From Desulfobacteraceae bacterium (lineage in GTDB: Bacteria > Desulfobacterota > Desulfobacteria > Desulfobacterales > Desulfosalsimonadaceae), in NCBI GenBank assembly GCA_007131845.1, contig SLPT01000306.1, positions 1-5,937 of the forward strand: a DNA stretch of 5,937 bases, read 5' to 3'. A program made the position numbers and the translations under genes. This document shows, piece by piece, positions 1-5,937 of this stretch. The notes under the pieces were generated by a model. It was not told the origin of the DNA and ran no database searches. It saw only the letters and a list, made by a program, of their open reading frames with translations. Every line of letters starts with the position of its first letter. Positions within the stretch are counted from its first letter, which is position 1.

Positions 1-661
1 CCAGCCATTCATGCAGCAAGAGGCTGATGCGCGTGGGAAGGGGCAGATCGATTCCCGCCCCCTTGAATATGGTCACGAACTGGGGTACGACCCAGGTGAG
101 CAGAAACAAAAAAGCCAGCGACAGGACCACCAGGACGATCTTGGGATAGCGCGTCGCACTTTTGATGTCCGATTTGACCTTGTGTTCGTGCTGCAGGAGA
201 TAGACCAGGCGGTCCATGACCTCGCCCAGCCGTCCGCTGCTCTCCCCCGCCTGGATCATGCTCGTGTAGAGGGGGGAAAAAATTCTGCGGTGCTCCCGGA
301 ATGCATCGGTCAGGGAAATTCCTTCCTGGATCCGGCTTCCCATCCGCTCGGCCGTCTTTTTGAGCTTCAGGTTATCCGTCTGCTCCGAGAGCACCTCCAG
401 CAGCCGGTTCATGGGAATGCCCGCATTGAAAAGCGTCCGGAACTGCTTGGTAAAAAGAATCAGGTCCGGAAGCCTGATCCGCGCAAGAAAAAGATTCAGA
501 CGGTCTCCGATATTTCCGGAGGCACCGGCTCCGCCGTTTACGCTCTCGGGGATAAGATCGTCCGCCGCCAGCTTTTCCCTGGCCTCGTCCGGCGAGGCGG
601 CCTGGATGGTTCCGGTGACCCGGGCGCCGACCGAATTGATGGCTTTATAGGTATATTCCAT
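1..661 (-). CDS. GspF/PilC/MshG-type inner-membrane platform protein (3' end cut by the window)
   Basis: This is the inner-membrane platform protein of a type IV filament or type II secretion machine. In this family it couples the cytoplasmic assembly ATPase to pilin addition. I translated 220 codons from the ATG at 661 to the left edge; no stop is reached, and the family's usual length is about 400 aa, so roughly the second half is missing. The N-terminus (MEYTYKAINSVGARVTGTI) is the typical start of GspF/PilC proteins, and an in-frame TAA lies 9 nt upstream, so the start is firm. Residues 1-50 form the small N-terminal region. Residues about 66-190 are the first T2SSF domain, with FTKQFRTLFNAGIPMNRLLE at 70-89 and MIQAGESSGRLGEVMDRL at 135-152. 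A hydrophobic segment at about 174-196 is the first membrane helix. No good Shine-Dalgarno sequence is visible, only a weak GGAT about 15 nt upstream. The gene follows the assembly ATPase, as in most such loci. Family assignment is sure; the choice between pilus, MSHA and secretion system is not. Confidence 0.93.
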   Translation of the reverse strand, partial: MEYTYKAINSVGARVTGTIQAASPDEAREKLAADDLIPESVNGGAGASGNIGDRLNLFLARIRLPDLILFTKQFRTLFNAGIPMNRLLEVLSEQTDNLKLKKTAERMGSRIQEGISLTDAFREHRRIFSPLYTSMIQAGESSGRLGEVMDRLVYLLQHEHKVKSDIKSATRYPKIVLVVLSLAFLFLLTWVVPQFVTIFKGAGIDLPLPTRISLLLHEWL

Positions 662-788
662 TTTCGTTTATGTACTATCCGATATTCATTTTTCACGCGT
701 GCGGGTGATCCGGGAGGATGACCGCAGGCGGGTATTGATCATTGATTGCGGTGCGACTCAAACGATGCGCTTCCTTCGTCAGCACATC
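662..788. other. 127-nt spacer between the assembly ATPase and platform genes
   Basis: This gap contains no recognised gene. A small imperfect hairpin (704-711 with 716-723, 8-bp arms with one mismatch, 4-nt loop) is present, but no T-run follows it on the minus strand, so it is not a convincing intrinsic terminator. I found no clear promoter. After the TAG of the upstream gene, the same frame stays open for 31 codons to a TGA. The upstream protein already ends where its family normally ends, so this is most likely chance. Confidence 0.5.
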
Positions 789-2501
789 CTATACCATGAC
801 CACCGAAACGGCCTCTTCCACCGTGGTCTCGCCTGCGCACACCTTGCGGGCGGCGTCTTCCCCAAGGGTGTGGAGTTTCCCGGAGTCGATCATAGAGCGG
901 TTGATCTCGGTGGCCGATGCCCGCCGCACGATCATCTCCTGGATATCCTCATCCATACGCAGCACCTCGAAAGCCGCCGTCCGTCCGCGGTAGCCCGTGT
1001 TCATGCATATGTGGCATCCCCGGCCCCGCAGAAAAGTGCATCCCGATGAGTTGTCGATGCCAAGCGAGCGCAGCCCCTGCTCCGTTGGTTCATAGGGCTC
1101 CGCACAATGCGGGCAAACCCGGCGCATGAGACGCTGGGCAAAGGATACGAGCAATACCGACGATATCAGAAACGGCTCGATCCCCATGTCGATGAGCCGG
1201 GTGACGGCACCGGCCGCATCGTTGGTATGCACCGTGGACAAAACGCGGTGCCCGGTCATGGCCGACTGCACGGCAATGCGTGCGGTTTCAGCGTCCCTGA
1301 TCTCGCCGACCATGATCACATCCGGATCCTGTCGCAAAATGGAGCGCAGGCCGGAAGCAAAGGTCATACCGGCCCGCGTATTGAGCTGGACCTGACGGAT
1401 GCCTTCCACCCGGTATTCCACCGGGTCCTCCAGGGTGATGATATTGATCTCGGGTTGGTTGATGCGCCGCAGGATGGCATAGAGGCTGGTGCTTTTCCCG
1501 CTGCCCGTGGGGCCCGTGGAGAGGATCATGCCGTGGGGCTTGGCAATGGCGTCTTCCATTTTCCGGTAGTCCTGTGCGTTCATGCCCAGCTCGTCCAGGC
1601 TGAAGGCCCCGGCGCCCATGTCCAGAAGCCGGAGCACCACGTTCTCCCCGTAGATGGTCGGTATGCACGACGCCCGGACGTTGATCTCCCTGCGGTTCAT
1701 AATCACGGTGAACCGGCCGTCCTGGGGCGTGCGCGTAACGGATATATCCATGTTGGCAAGAATCTTGATGCGCGAAATCAAAGCCGGCATGAGTTTTTTA
1801 GGGGGCGCCGGCACTTCGCGAAGCTTTCCGTCCACGCGAAACCGTGCCTGGACCCGGTTTTTTTCCGGGCTGATATGCACGTCGCTGGCTTTCTGGTTGA
1901 CCGCCTGGGCCAGGACCGAATTCACCAGCCGGATCACCGGCGCCTCGTCCGCCGTGGCTTCCGCGGCATGAACATCCTGGATGCCTTGTGCCTGGATATA
2001 CTCTTCGTCCGCCTCGCCAAGGTCGGTCATGGACTGCTCCACGCTTTCCAGCATGTCGTCCATGGAACTGAAAATGCCGTAGAGCGAACTGTAGGCCTGG
2101 AGGTAATCCGCCTCGGTACATACGAGGGGTTCAATTTCCAGGTTGGTCAGCACCTCCAATGAATCCAGCGTATCGATATCCAGAGGATCCGTGGTGGCCA
2201 CGCGCAGGACGTTTCCGTTTCGGCTCACCGGGATGACCCCGGACCGCCGGGCCGTATCTGCGGAAACAGTCTCCGTAAGCGAAAGGTCGAGCGGATAGAG
2301 CGCGGGATCGTACTGATCGATCCGCAACTGGCGGCTCAACATGGAAACGATGTCCCTTTCCCTGCAGATATTGCCGCGGACCAGAAACTGCCCCAGCTTC
2401 AGACCGGTTCCCGTCTTGTCGCGCAGGGCGTTATTGAGCTGTTCATCACTCAGCAGCCCTTCGGCCACCAGCATTTCCCCGAGGCGAAGCTTTTTCCGCA
2501 A
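789..2501 (-). CDS. GspE/PilB/MshE-type assembly ATPase with N-terminal MshEN (cyclic di-GMP) domain
   Basis: This is a cytoplasmic hexameric ATPase (570 aa, full length) that powers pilin or pseudopilin assembly on the neighbouring GspF-like protein. The N-terminal MshEN/T2SSE_N region (residues 6-58) has two tandem 24-residue RLGxxLVxxG-type motifs, followed by a linker region to about 180. The catalytic T2SSE domain spans about 180-560. Visible motifs are the Walker A GPTGSGKST at 330-338, the Asp box TLEDPVEYR at 356-364, the Walker B region DPDVIMVGEIRD at 392-403, and the His box TGHRVLSTVHTND at 416-428. A four-cysteine zinc motif is formed by C463-x2-C466 and C496-x2-C499. The start is TTG, not ATG: an in-frame TAG lies six codons upstream, an AAGGA sits 7 nt before the TTG, and starting at the next Met (residue 10) would remove the first MshEN motif. 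The TAG stop follows VSVVMV. The gene starts 56 nt after the ExeA-like gene. The four-cysteine motif and MshEN domain fit assembly enzymes (GspE, PilB, MshE) and argue against a PilT retraction ATPase. Confidence 0.96.
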   Translation of the reverse strand: MRKKLRLGEMLVAEGLLSDEQLNNALRDKTGTGLKLGQFLVRGNICRERDIVSMLSRQLRIDQYDPALYPLDLSLTETVSADTARRSGVIPVSRNGNVLRVATTDPLDIDTLDSLEVLTNLEIEPLVCTEADYLQAYSSLYGIFSSMDDMLESVEQSMTDLGEADEEYIQAQGIQDVHAAEATADEAPVIRLVNSVLAQAVNQKASDVHISPEKNRVQARFRVDGKLREVPAPPKKLMPALISRIKILANMDISVTRTPQDGRFTVIMNRREINVRASCIPTIYGENVVLRLLDMGAGAFSLDELGMNAQDYRKMEDAIAKPHGMILSTGPTGSGKSTSLYAILRRINQPEINIITLEDPVEYRVEGIRQVQLNTRAGMTFASGLRSILRQDPDVIMVGEIRDAETARIAVQSAMTGHRVLSTVHTNDAAGAVTRLIDMGIEPFLISSVLLVSFAQRLMRRVCPHCAEPYEPTEQGLRSLGIDNSSGCTFLRGRGCHICMNTGYRGRTAAFEVLRMDEDIQEMIVRRASATEINRSMIDSGKLHTLGEDAARKVCAGETTVEEAVSVVMV

Positions 2502-2508
2502 AATCGTA

Positions 2509-2513
2509 TCCTT
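2509..2513 (-). promoter_or_regulatory. Ribosome binding site deciding the TTG start
   Basis: AAGGA on the minus strand lies 7 nt before the TTG at 2501. No other usual start codon (ATG, GTG or TTG) lies between this TTG and the in-frame TAG upstream. The next ATG (2474) lies 10 codons in, inside the conserved N-terminal motif. This site is the main support for the TTG start of the assembly ATPase. Confidence 0.7.
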
Positions 2514-2515
2514 TT

Positions 2516-2567
2516 CCTATCCGGTTTCTATCCGGCCCCGTATTACCCGGTGCCGTATTATCCGGTT
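2516..2567. repeat. Short imperfect tandem repeat at the junction of the two ATPase genes
   Basis: Two 15-bp units (2538-2552 and 2553-2567, differing at 2 of 15 positions) lie next to two 11-bp units (2516-2526 and 2527-2537) that share a TATCCGG core. On the minus strand every unit reads as CCGGATA or CCGGGTAATACGG. The 2553-2567 unit encodes the final Gly-Thr-Gly and the TAA stop of the ExeA-like gene, and the array runs up to the ribosome binding site of the assembly ATPase. It may have arisen by local slippage. Function is unknown. Confidence 0.7.
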
Positions 2568-4240
2568 CCGGCCATTTTCATGCCGGGCTGATTGATATCC
2601 ATGATCCATGCATCCGGGCGGATTTCCGCAGGCATTGCCTCCACTGCAGCCTCGGCCGCCTCATGGTCGCCGAATGCATTCTCCCGTACCACCGCATGAA
2701 CGAACCCGTCCGAAGGCGTCCAGAAACTGGCGATCCGAAACCCATCGTTTTCCGCGGCACGGTAAAACCGGTAGACGGTTTCCAGTTCCGGAGATTGTTT
2801 CACCGCGATCCAGTAGCGCTCCCCGGGCTCAGGCGTCCGCAAGTCTGCCACCGGAAACCGGACAGCCTGCCCCTGGCGGATCACGTCGGGACTGTCCATG
2901 TCCGGGTTGGCCCCGGCAACCGCACTCAGCAGTCGCCTGCCGCCCGCGCCGTAGATGTGGGGCAGCATATTCCAAAGCCTTTCATCCGTCCCGATGCGAA
3001 CGACCCCCAAAACATCCGGGGGCTCGATGCTGCTTGTTTCGCTTTCCGCCCGTTGGCTTTCCGCACGCGCCGCCGGAAGGATTTCGCCCGTACCCGTTGC
3101 AACCGCTACATCCTTTGCATCCGGCGAACCGGGCATTTCAGCAAAATCTCCCGGCCGATCCGGTTCATCGGACGGGGGCGCAGGGGAGTCGGCCTGCCTG
3201 CCGGCTCGCGCTTCCCCGGCATCCGGCCCCTCTTGTACCTCCGCCGATGATGGACGGGATAACCAATCCGTTGCAGGGGATACATAAAAATGAACAAACC
3301 CCGCAACAAGCAGCACGCAGGCAGCCGTACAGGCTGCCGCGACAGCGGTTCTCCTGTATTTCCTATCGGCATGCAAGGCCGGCACCTTTATCGACGGGAC
3401 GCTTTTTGCCGCTTGATCCACCATGGCCGGCGTCACCCGGGATTTTCCCTTGATCAGCAGCAGAAGCAGGATGTTATGCGAGAGGTGGATAATCTTCCGG
3501 GGATAACCGCCCGTCAGACGATGGATGCGGGTGAAGGCCCCCCTCGTGAAGACCGGCGCGTTGCCGACGGTACCGTCCGCGGCCCGCTCGAGACGAAACC
3601 GGATCATATGTTGCGTATCGGCGCGGTCCAGGGGGCCCAAAAAATGATAAAAAGCCACCCGGTCCTCGAAGTTGGGGTGCGCCGCAAGCAGCTCTCTCAT
3701 TTCGTTTTGTGCAAACAACACGATCTGAAGCAGCTTATGCTCGTTGGTTTCGTAGTTCAGCAGCTCCCGCAGAAACTCGATGCATTCCCCGGGCAGCTTC
3801 TGGGCCTCGTCGATGACCAGAACGATGGTTTCGTCGCCGTCCACTCCGGCGGCAAACAGACGGTTTTTAATCATCTCCCGGTGACAGCCGATGGTTTGGC
3901 ATTTTTCGGCTTCCCCGGAACCGGAAAGCATTTCATTGATGGCTTTTGCAAACTGAAAGGAACTTTCGAACGCGGGATCGAGGACCAAATGAACCCGGAC
4001 CGGCGCGCTTTCGCCTTCACCTGCGGAAAGGGTCCGGATCAGCCGCCGGCAGAGGGTGGTCTTTCCGGTGCCCACCTCGCCCTGCACAACGATGAGGCCC
4101 CGTCGGAGCCGCAGTGCAATTTCGAGATCCATCAGGCACTTGGCATGCATGGCGGAGCGGTAGAAAAAATCCGGGTCGGGCGTGTTGGAAAAGGGCTCCC
4201 GGTTCAGGTTGAAGAGTTTGTAATAATCCATACCCGCCAT
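2558..4240 (-). CDS. ExeA/MshM-type AAA ATPase with membrane anchor and LysM-like plus SPOR-like periplasmic tail
   Basis: This is a 560-aa membrane-anchored AAA ATPase of the ExeA (GspA)/MshM family. Family members help assemble or position the secretin through the cell wall. The N-terminus (MDYYKLFNLNREPFSNTPDP) is the family signature. The Walker A GEVGTGKTT is at 54-62 and the Walker B TIVLVIDEAQ at 138-147. The AAA module extends to about 275. A single hydrophobic segment at about 297-320 should be a membrane helix, placing the rest in the periplasm. A Pro/Ser/Asp/Glu-rich, probably disordered linker covers about 325-408. Residues 411-464 resemble LysM (ERLWNMLPHIYG, then GANPDM, then IRQGQAVRFP). 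Residues 474-548 resemble a SPOR domain (ERYWIAV, then DGFVHAVV, then HEAAEAAVEAM). ExeA proteins usually carry a PG_binding_1 domain here instead. The ATG at 4240 has GAGG 10 nt upstream; a second ATG four codons in (4231) is possible. The gene starts 14 nt after the secretin stop, so the two are very likely co-transcribed. The ATPase call is sure; the two tail domains are read by eye. Confidence 0.9.
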   Translation of the reverse strand: MAGMDYYKLFNLNREPFSNTPDPDFFYRSAMHAKCLMDLEIALRLRRGLIVVQGEVGTGKTTLCRRLIRTLSAGEGESAPVRVHLVLDPAFESSFQFAKAINEMLSGSGEAEKCQTIGCHREMIKNRLFAAGVDGDETIVLVIDEAQKLPGECIEFLRELLNYETNEHKLLQIVLFAQNEMRELLAAHPNFEDRVAFYHFLGPLDRADTQHMIRFRLERAADGTVGNAPVFTRGAFTRIHRLTGGYPRKIIHLSHNILLLLLIKGKSRVTPAMVDQAAKSVPSIKVPALHADRKYRRTAVAAACTAACVLLVAGFVHFYVSPATDWLSRPSSAEVQEGPDAGEARAGRQADSPAPPSDEPDRPGDFAEMPGSPDAKDVAVATGTGEILPAARAESQRAESETSSIEPPDVLGVVRIGTDERLWNMLPHIYGAGGRRLLSAVAGANPDMDSPDVIRQGQAVRFPVADLRTPEPGERYWIAVKQSPELETVYRFYRAAENDGFRIASFWTPSDGFVHAVVRENAFGDHEAAEAAVEAMPAEIRPDAWIMDINQPGMKMAGTG

Positions 4241-4254
4241 GTACCGCCTGCCTC

Positions 4255-5775
4255 TTAATTCCGGTCGCCCGGCGGCCGGGCCTGGGCTTCCCGGGCACCG
4301 AGTATGGTGGGGGTGATGAATATCAGGAACTCCTCCATCTCCTCGCTCTTCCGTTCACCCTTGAAAAACCATCCCAGAAGGGGGACGTCGGCCAGAATGG
4401 GAACCCCCTCGCCGGTTCCGGTAACGGTCTGCTTGGACAAACCGGATATGACGATAGTCTCCCCGTCGCGAACCACAAGGTTGGTCTCGGTCTCCTTGCG
4501 CTTGATGAGCGGGTTGCCGTTGACCGTCTGGGTGAAATCAACCTCGTCCTTTTTCACCTTGATGTTCATTTTCATATGGTCCCCGTCGATGATGCCGGGA
4601 ACCACCTCGAGGCGCAGCACCGCGTCCTCGAACTCAACATCTCGCCTCCCCTCCAGGTCGGTGGTTTCAAAGGGGACTTTCTCGCCGTGCTCGGTATAGG
4701 CCATCTGGTTGTCCATGGTCGTGATGGAGGGGCTCGACAGGATGTTGAGTCTGCCGTCCCGCTGGAGCGCCTGGAGATGCGCATAGAGCACATTGCCGGT
4801 GACACGCCCGGCTACCACGCCCAGCGACATCCCTTCCATGCCGGCAAACGATTCCTCCGGGACCTGCGGGTCGCCCACGATGCCGAAATCGTCCATGGAG
4901 CCACTGGATGTGACGTAGCGCCCGCTCCATCGCATGCCAAGCTCCCGGGCGGTCTCCTGGTTGGCCTCCACGATGTTGGCCTCGATGAGAATCTGGGCCC
5001 TGGGCCGGTCGAGATGCTCGACCATCCGCCCGATACGGGCCATGTCGTTTCGGGTGGCCTGAACCAGAAGCGAGTTGGTCTCCTCGTTAATGCGGATGCG
5101 GCCAATGATCTCACCGTCTTCATCCCGGCTCAGAAACTCGGCAAGATTCTCGCTAAGGCTTTCCGCATTCGCATAATTGATCTTGATGATGCGATTGACC
5201 AAGGGGCCGTCACGCTCGGCACTGAGGCGCCGGGCGTGCAGCTCCTGGGTCTTCCGGGAGAGCTCGATTTCGTTTTGAATGTCCTGGACGCTGCGGACCT
5301 GGATAATATCCCCCTGCCACGACCATTCCAGCCCGCGGGAAGCGATGATGCTTGTAAACGCCTGGTTCCATGGAACGTTTCGGATATCGATGCTCATATT
5401 TCCGGAAACCGAATCGCCGATAAGCATGTTCTGGTCTGCGGCCCGCGCCATGGCCCGGAGCACCGACTCCACCGGCGCGTCGTTCAGGCGCAGGGTCACC
5501 CGGTCCTCCGGCAGGTCCCGATCCACGGGCGCCTCGTCCCACTTGTCGTGAAACGGAAGGGCTTCCTCGACATCCAAAACATCCCTTTCCCGGATATCCG
5601 GGGAGTATCCCCTGGCAGTTTCGGACTGACGGAGCCACTGTTCGATAAAATCCGCCTCCGGCTCCTTCTGGGTGGCGGCACAGCCGGAAAGCAGGAAAAA
5701 GAACAGCGCGCACAGCAAAACCGGCTGCAATAAAAACGATATCTTTCGACGATGGTTGTTCTTGACCTGCGGCAT
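4255..5775 (-). CDS. Lipoprotein secretin of a type IV pilus / MSHA-type system (PilQ/MshL-like)
   Basis: This is an outer-membrane secretin, the multimeric pore through which the filament leaves the cell. With the ATG at 5775 it is 506 aa. Residues 1-32 are a lipoprotein signal peptide: basic HRRK, a hydrophobic core, and the lipobox L-S-G-C with the acylated Cys at 32. An STN/N0 domain follows at about 93-161 (DAPVESVLRAMARAADQNML, then VPWNQAFTSII). One N1-type ring domain is at about 193-258 (RIIKINYANAESLSENL, then LLVQAT, then HLDRPRAQILIEA). The secretin core is at about 265-493, with LNILSSPSITTMDN, the signature VPILADVPLLGWFF at 457-470, and FLIFITPTIL. The single N1-type domain and short length argue against a long GspD. 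The reading frame stays open upstream to a TTG at 5871, but those 32 codons lie in the repeat array, whereas the ATG at 5775 has AAGGA 10 nt upstream and gives a clean signal peptide. Whether MshL or PilQ is the nearer relative is unresolved. Confidence 0.94.
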   Translation of the reverse strand: MPQVKNNHRRKISFLLQPVLLCALFFFLLSGCAATQKEPEADFIEQWLRQSETARGYSPDIRERDVLDVEEALPFHDKWDEAPVDRDLPEDRVTLRLNDAPVESVLRAMARAADQNMLIGDSVSGNMSIDIRNVPWNQAFTSIIASRGLEWSWQGDIIQVRSVQDIQNEIELSRKTQELHARRLSAERDGPLVNRIIKINYANAESLSENLAEFLSRDEDGEIIGRIRINEETNSLLVQATRNDMARIGRMVEHLDRPRAQILIEANIVEANQETARELGMRWSGRYVTSSGSMDDFGIVGDPQVPEESFAGMEGMSLGVVAGRVTGNVLYAHLQALQRDGRLNILSSPSITTMDNQMAYTEHGEKVPFETTDLEGRRDVEFEDAVLRLEVVPGIIDGDHMKMNIKVKKDEVDFTQTVNGNPLIKRKETETNLVVRDGETIVISGLSKQTVTGTGEGVPILADVPLLGWFFKGERKSEEMEEFLIFITPTILGAREAQARPPGDRN

Positions 5776-5782
5776 TGATATT

Positions 5783-5790
5783 CTTTCCTT
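5783..5790 (-). promoter_or_regulatory. Ribosome binding site of the secretin gene
   Basis: AAGGAAAG on the minus strand lies upstream of the ATG at 5775, with about 10 nt between AAGGA and the ATG. It supports this start over the upstream in-frame TTG at 5871. It directly abuts the first unit of the repeat array, so an inserted element may have brought in or displaced the native leader. I found no convincing -35/-10 promoter in the 160 nt upstream. Confidence 0.6.
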
Positions 5791-5869
5791 GACGGCTTTG
5801 TAAAAAGTCCAATATCTGATGGACTCGTAAAAAGTCGCGATCCGACGGCTTTGTAAAAAGTTCAAGATC
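5791..5869. repeat. Three tandem ~26-bp repeats with GTAAAAAGT core
   Basis: Three units start at 5791, 5818 and 5844. The first and third share an exact 18-nt match (GACGGCTTTGTAAAAAGT at 5791-5808 and 5844-5861) and match at 24 of 26 positions overall. The middle unit is more diverged but keeps GTAAAAAGTC at the same place. The unit lengths are 27, 26 and about 26 bp. Together with the palindrome to the right, this looks like part of a dispersed non-coding mobile repeat (MITE or REP-like). No other copy is present in the window. Confidence 0.8.
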
Positions 5870-5876
5870 AAGGCTT

Positions 5877-5933
5877 GCGCGATTTCGAAGAATGCAGCGT
5901 ACTTATCGTACGTGAAATTCTGAGAAATCGCGC
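5877..5933. repeat. 57-bp imperfect palindrome (MITE/REP-like hairpin)
   Basis: The outer arms are exact over 10 bp (GCGCGATTTC at 5877-5886 and GAAATCGCGC at 5924-5933). Two inner paired blocks follow: AGAAT at 5889-5893 with ATTCT at 5917-5921, and CGTAC at 5898-5902 with GTACG at 5908-5912. They close a 5-nt loop at 5903-5907, so 20 of 26 arm positions pair. There is no T-run on either side, which argues against a plain intrinsic terminator. The element may continue past the right edge of the window. Confidence 0.8.
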
Positions 5934-5937
5934 GTAA

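Noticed and set aside
704..723. Hairpin as an intrinsic terminator between the assembly ATPase and platform genes
   Set aside because: The stem is short, has a mismatch, and is not followed by a T-run on the transcribed strand.
696..788. 31-codon in-frame continuation of the assembly ATPase beyond its TAG (possible read-through or pyrrolysine)
   Set aside because: The protein already ends at the usual family position, the extension shows no recognisable motif, and nothing marks the TAG as recoded.
1107..2162. Long plus-strand open frame opposite the assembly ATPase (351 codons)
   Set aside because: It lies wholly antisense to a gene with all catalytic motifs, has a biased His/Arg/Gly/Asp-rich composition and no recognisable domain. 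It is a shadow frame of GC-rich coding DNA.
3290..4258. Plus-strand open frame opposite the ExeA-like ATPase (322 codons)
   Set aside because: It is fully antisense to a gene with intact Walker motifs and shows no credible domain of its own.
4576..5733. Long plus-strand open frame opposite the secretin gene (385 codons)
   Set aside because: It is antisense to a well-supported secretin and has no recognisable family features. It is a frame shadow.
5776..5871. A 32-codon N-terminal extension of the secretin from a TTG at 5871
   Set aside because: It is encoded by the repeat array and would bury the lipoprotein signal peptide inside the protein. The ATG at 5775 has a Shine-Dalgarno sequence and gives a normal lipobox distance.
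5877..5933. Palindrome as a simple terminator for an upstream gene
   Set aside because: There is no T-run on either side, and its association with tandem repeats fits a dispersed repeat element better. A secondary effect on transcription is not excluded.

Overview
The window holds four genes in a row, all read right to left on the minus strand. They encode the core of a type IV filament machine (the type IV pilus / MSHA pilus / type II secretion family). In transcription order they are: a lipoprotein secretin (5775 to 4255), an ExeA/MshM-type AAA ATPase with a membrane anchor and a periplasmic tail (4240 to 2558), a GspE/PilB/MshE-type assembly ATPase (2501 to 789), and the start of a GspF/PilC/MshG-type inner-membrane platform protein (661 to the left edge, cut off). 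An outer-membrane secretin and a lipoprotein signal point to a diderm, Gram-negative host. The fairly high GC content, the protein style and the repeat type at the right end suggest a Desulfobacterota-like (delta-proteobacterial) bacterium, but that is only an impression.

The first two genes are 14 nt apart, the second and third 56 nt, and the third and fourth 127 nt. There is no convincing internal terminator, so one operon is the simplest reading. The order secretin, ExeA-like, GspE-like, GspF-like matches mshL-mshM-mshE-mshG of MSHA pilus loci without mshN. The secretin is short (about 506 aa, with STN plus one N1-type domain), which fits pilus or MSHA secretins better than a long GspD. 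Its C-terminal core looks PilQ-like, so which named subfamily the system belongs to is left open and no gene symbols are assigned.

A possible division of labour is as follows. The GspE-like ATPase powers filament assembly on the GspF-like platform. The secretin is the outer-membrane pore. The ExeA-like protein uses cytoplasmic ATP hydrolysis and a periplasmic LysM-like plus SPOR-like tail to help place or assemble the secretin through the peptidoglycan. The assembly ATPase begins with a nearly complete tandem MshEN motif, so it may respond to cyclic di-GMP.

The right end (5791 to 5937) carries no convincing gene. It holds three tandem repeats of about 26 bp and a 57-bp imperfect palindrome, which look like a MITE/REP-type element pressed directly against the ribosome binding site of the secretin gene. 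A second small tandem repeat (2516 to 2567) sits at the junction of the two ATPase genes and supplies the last codons and stop of the ExeA-like gene. I saw no tRNA, rRNA, CRISPR array, transposase or riboswitch.
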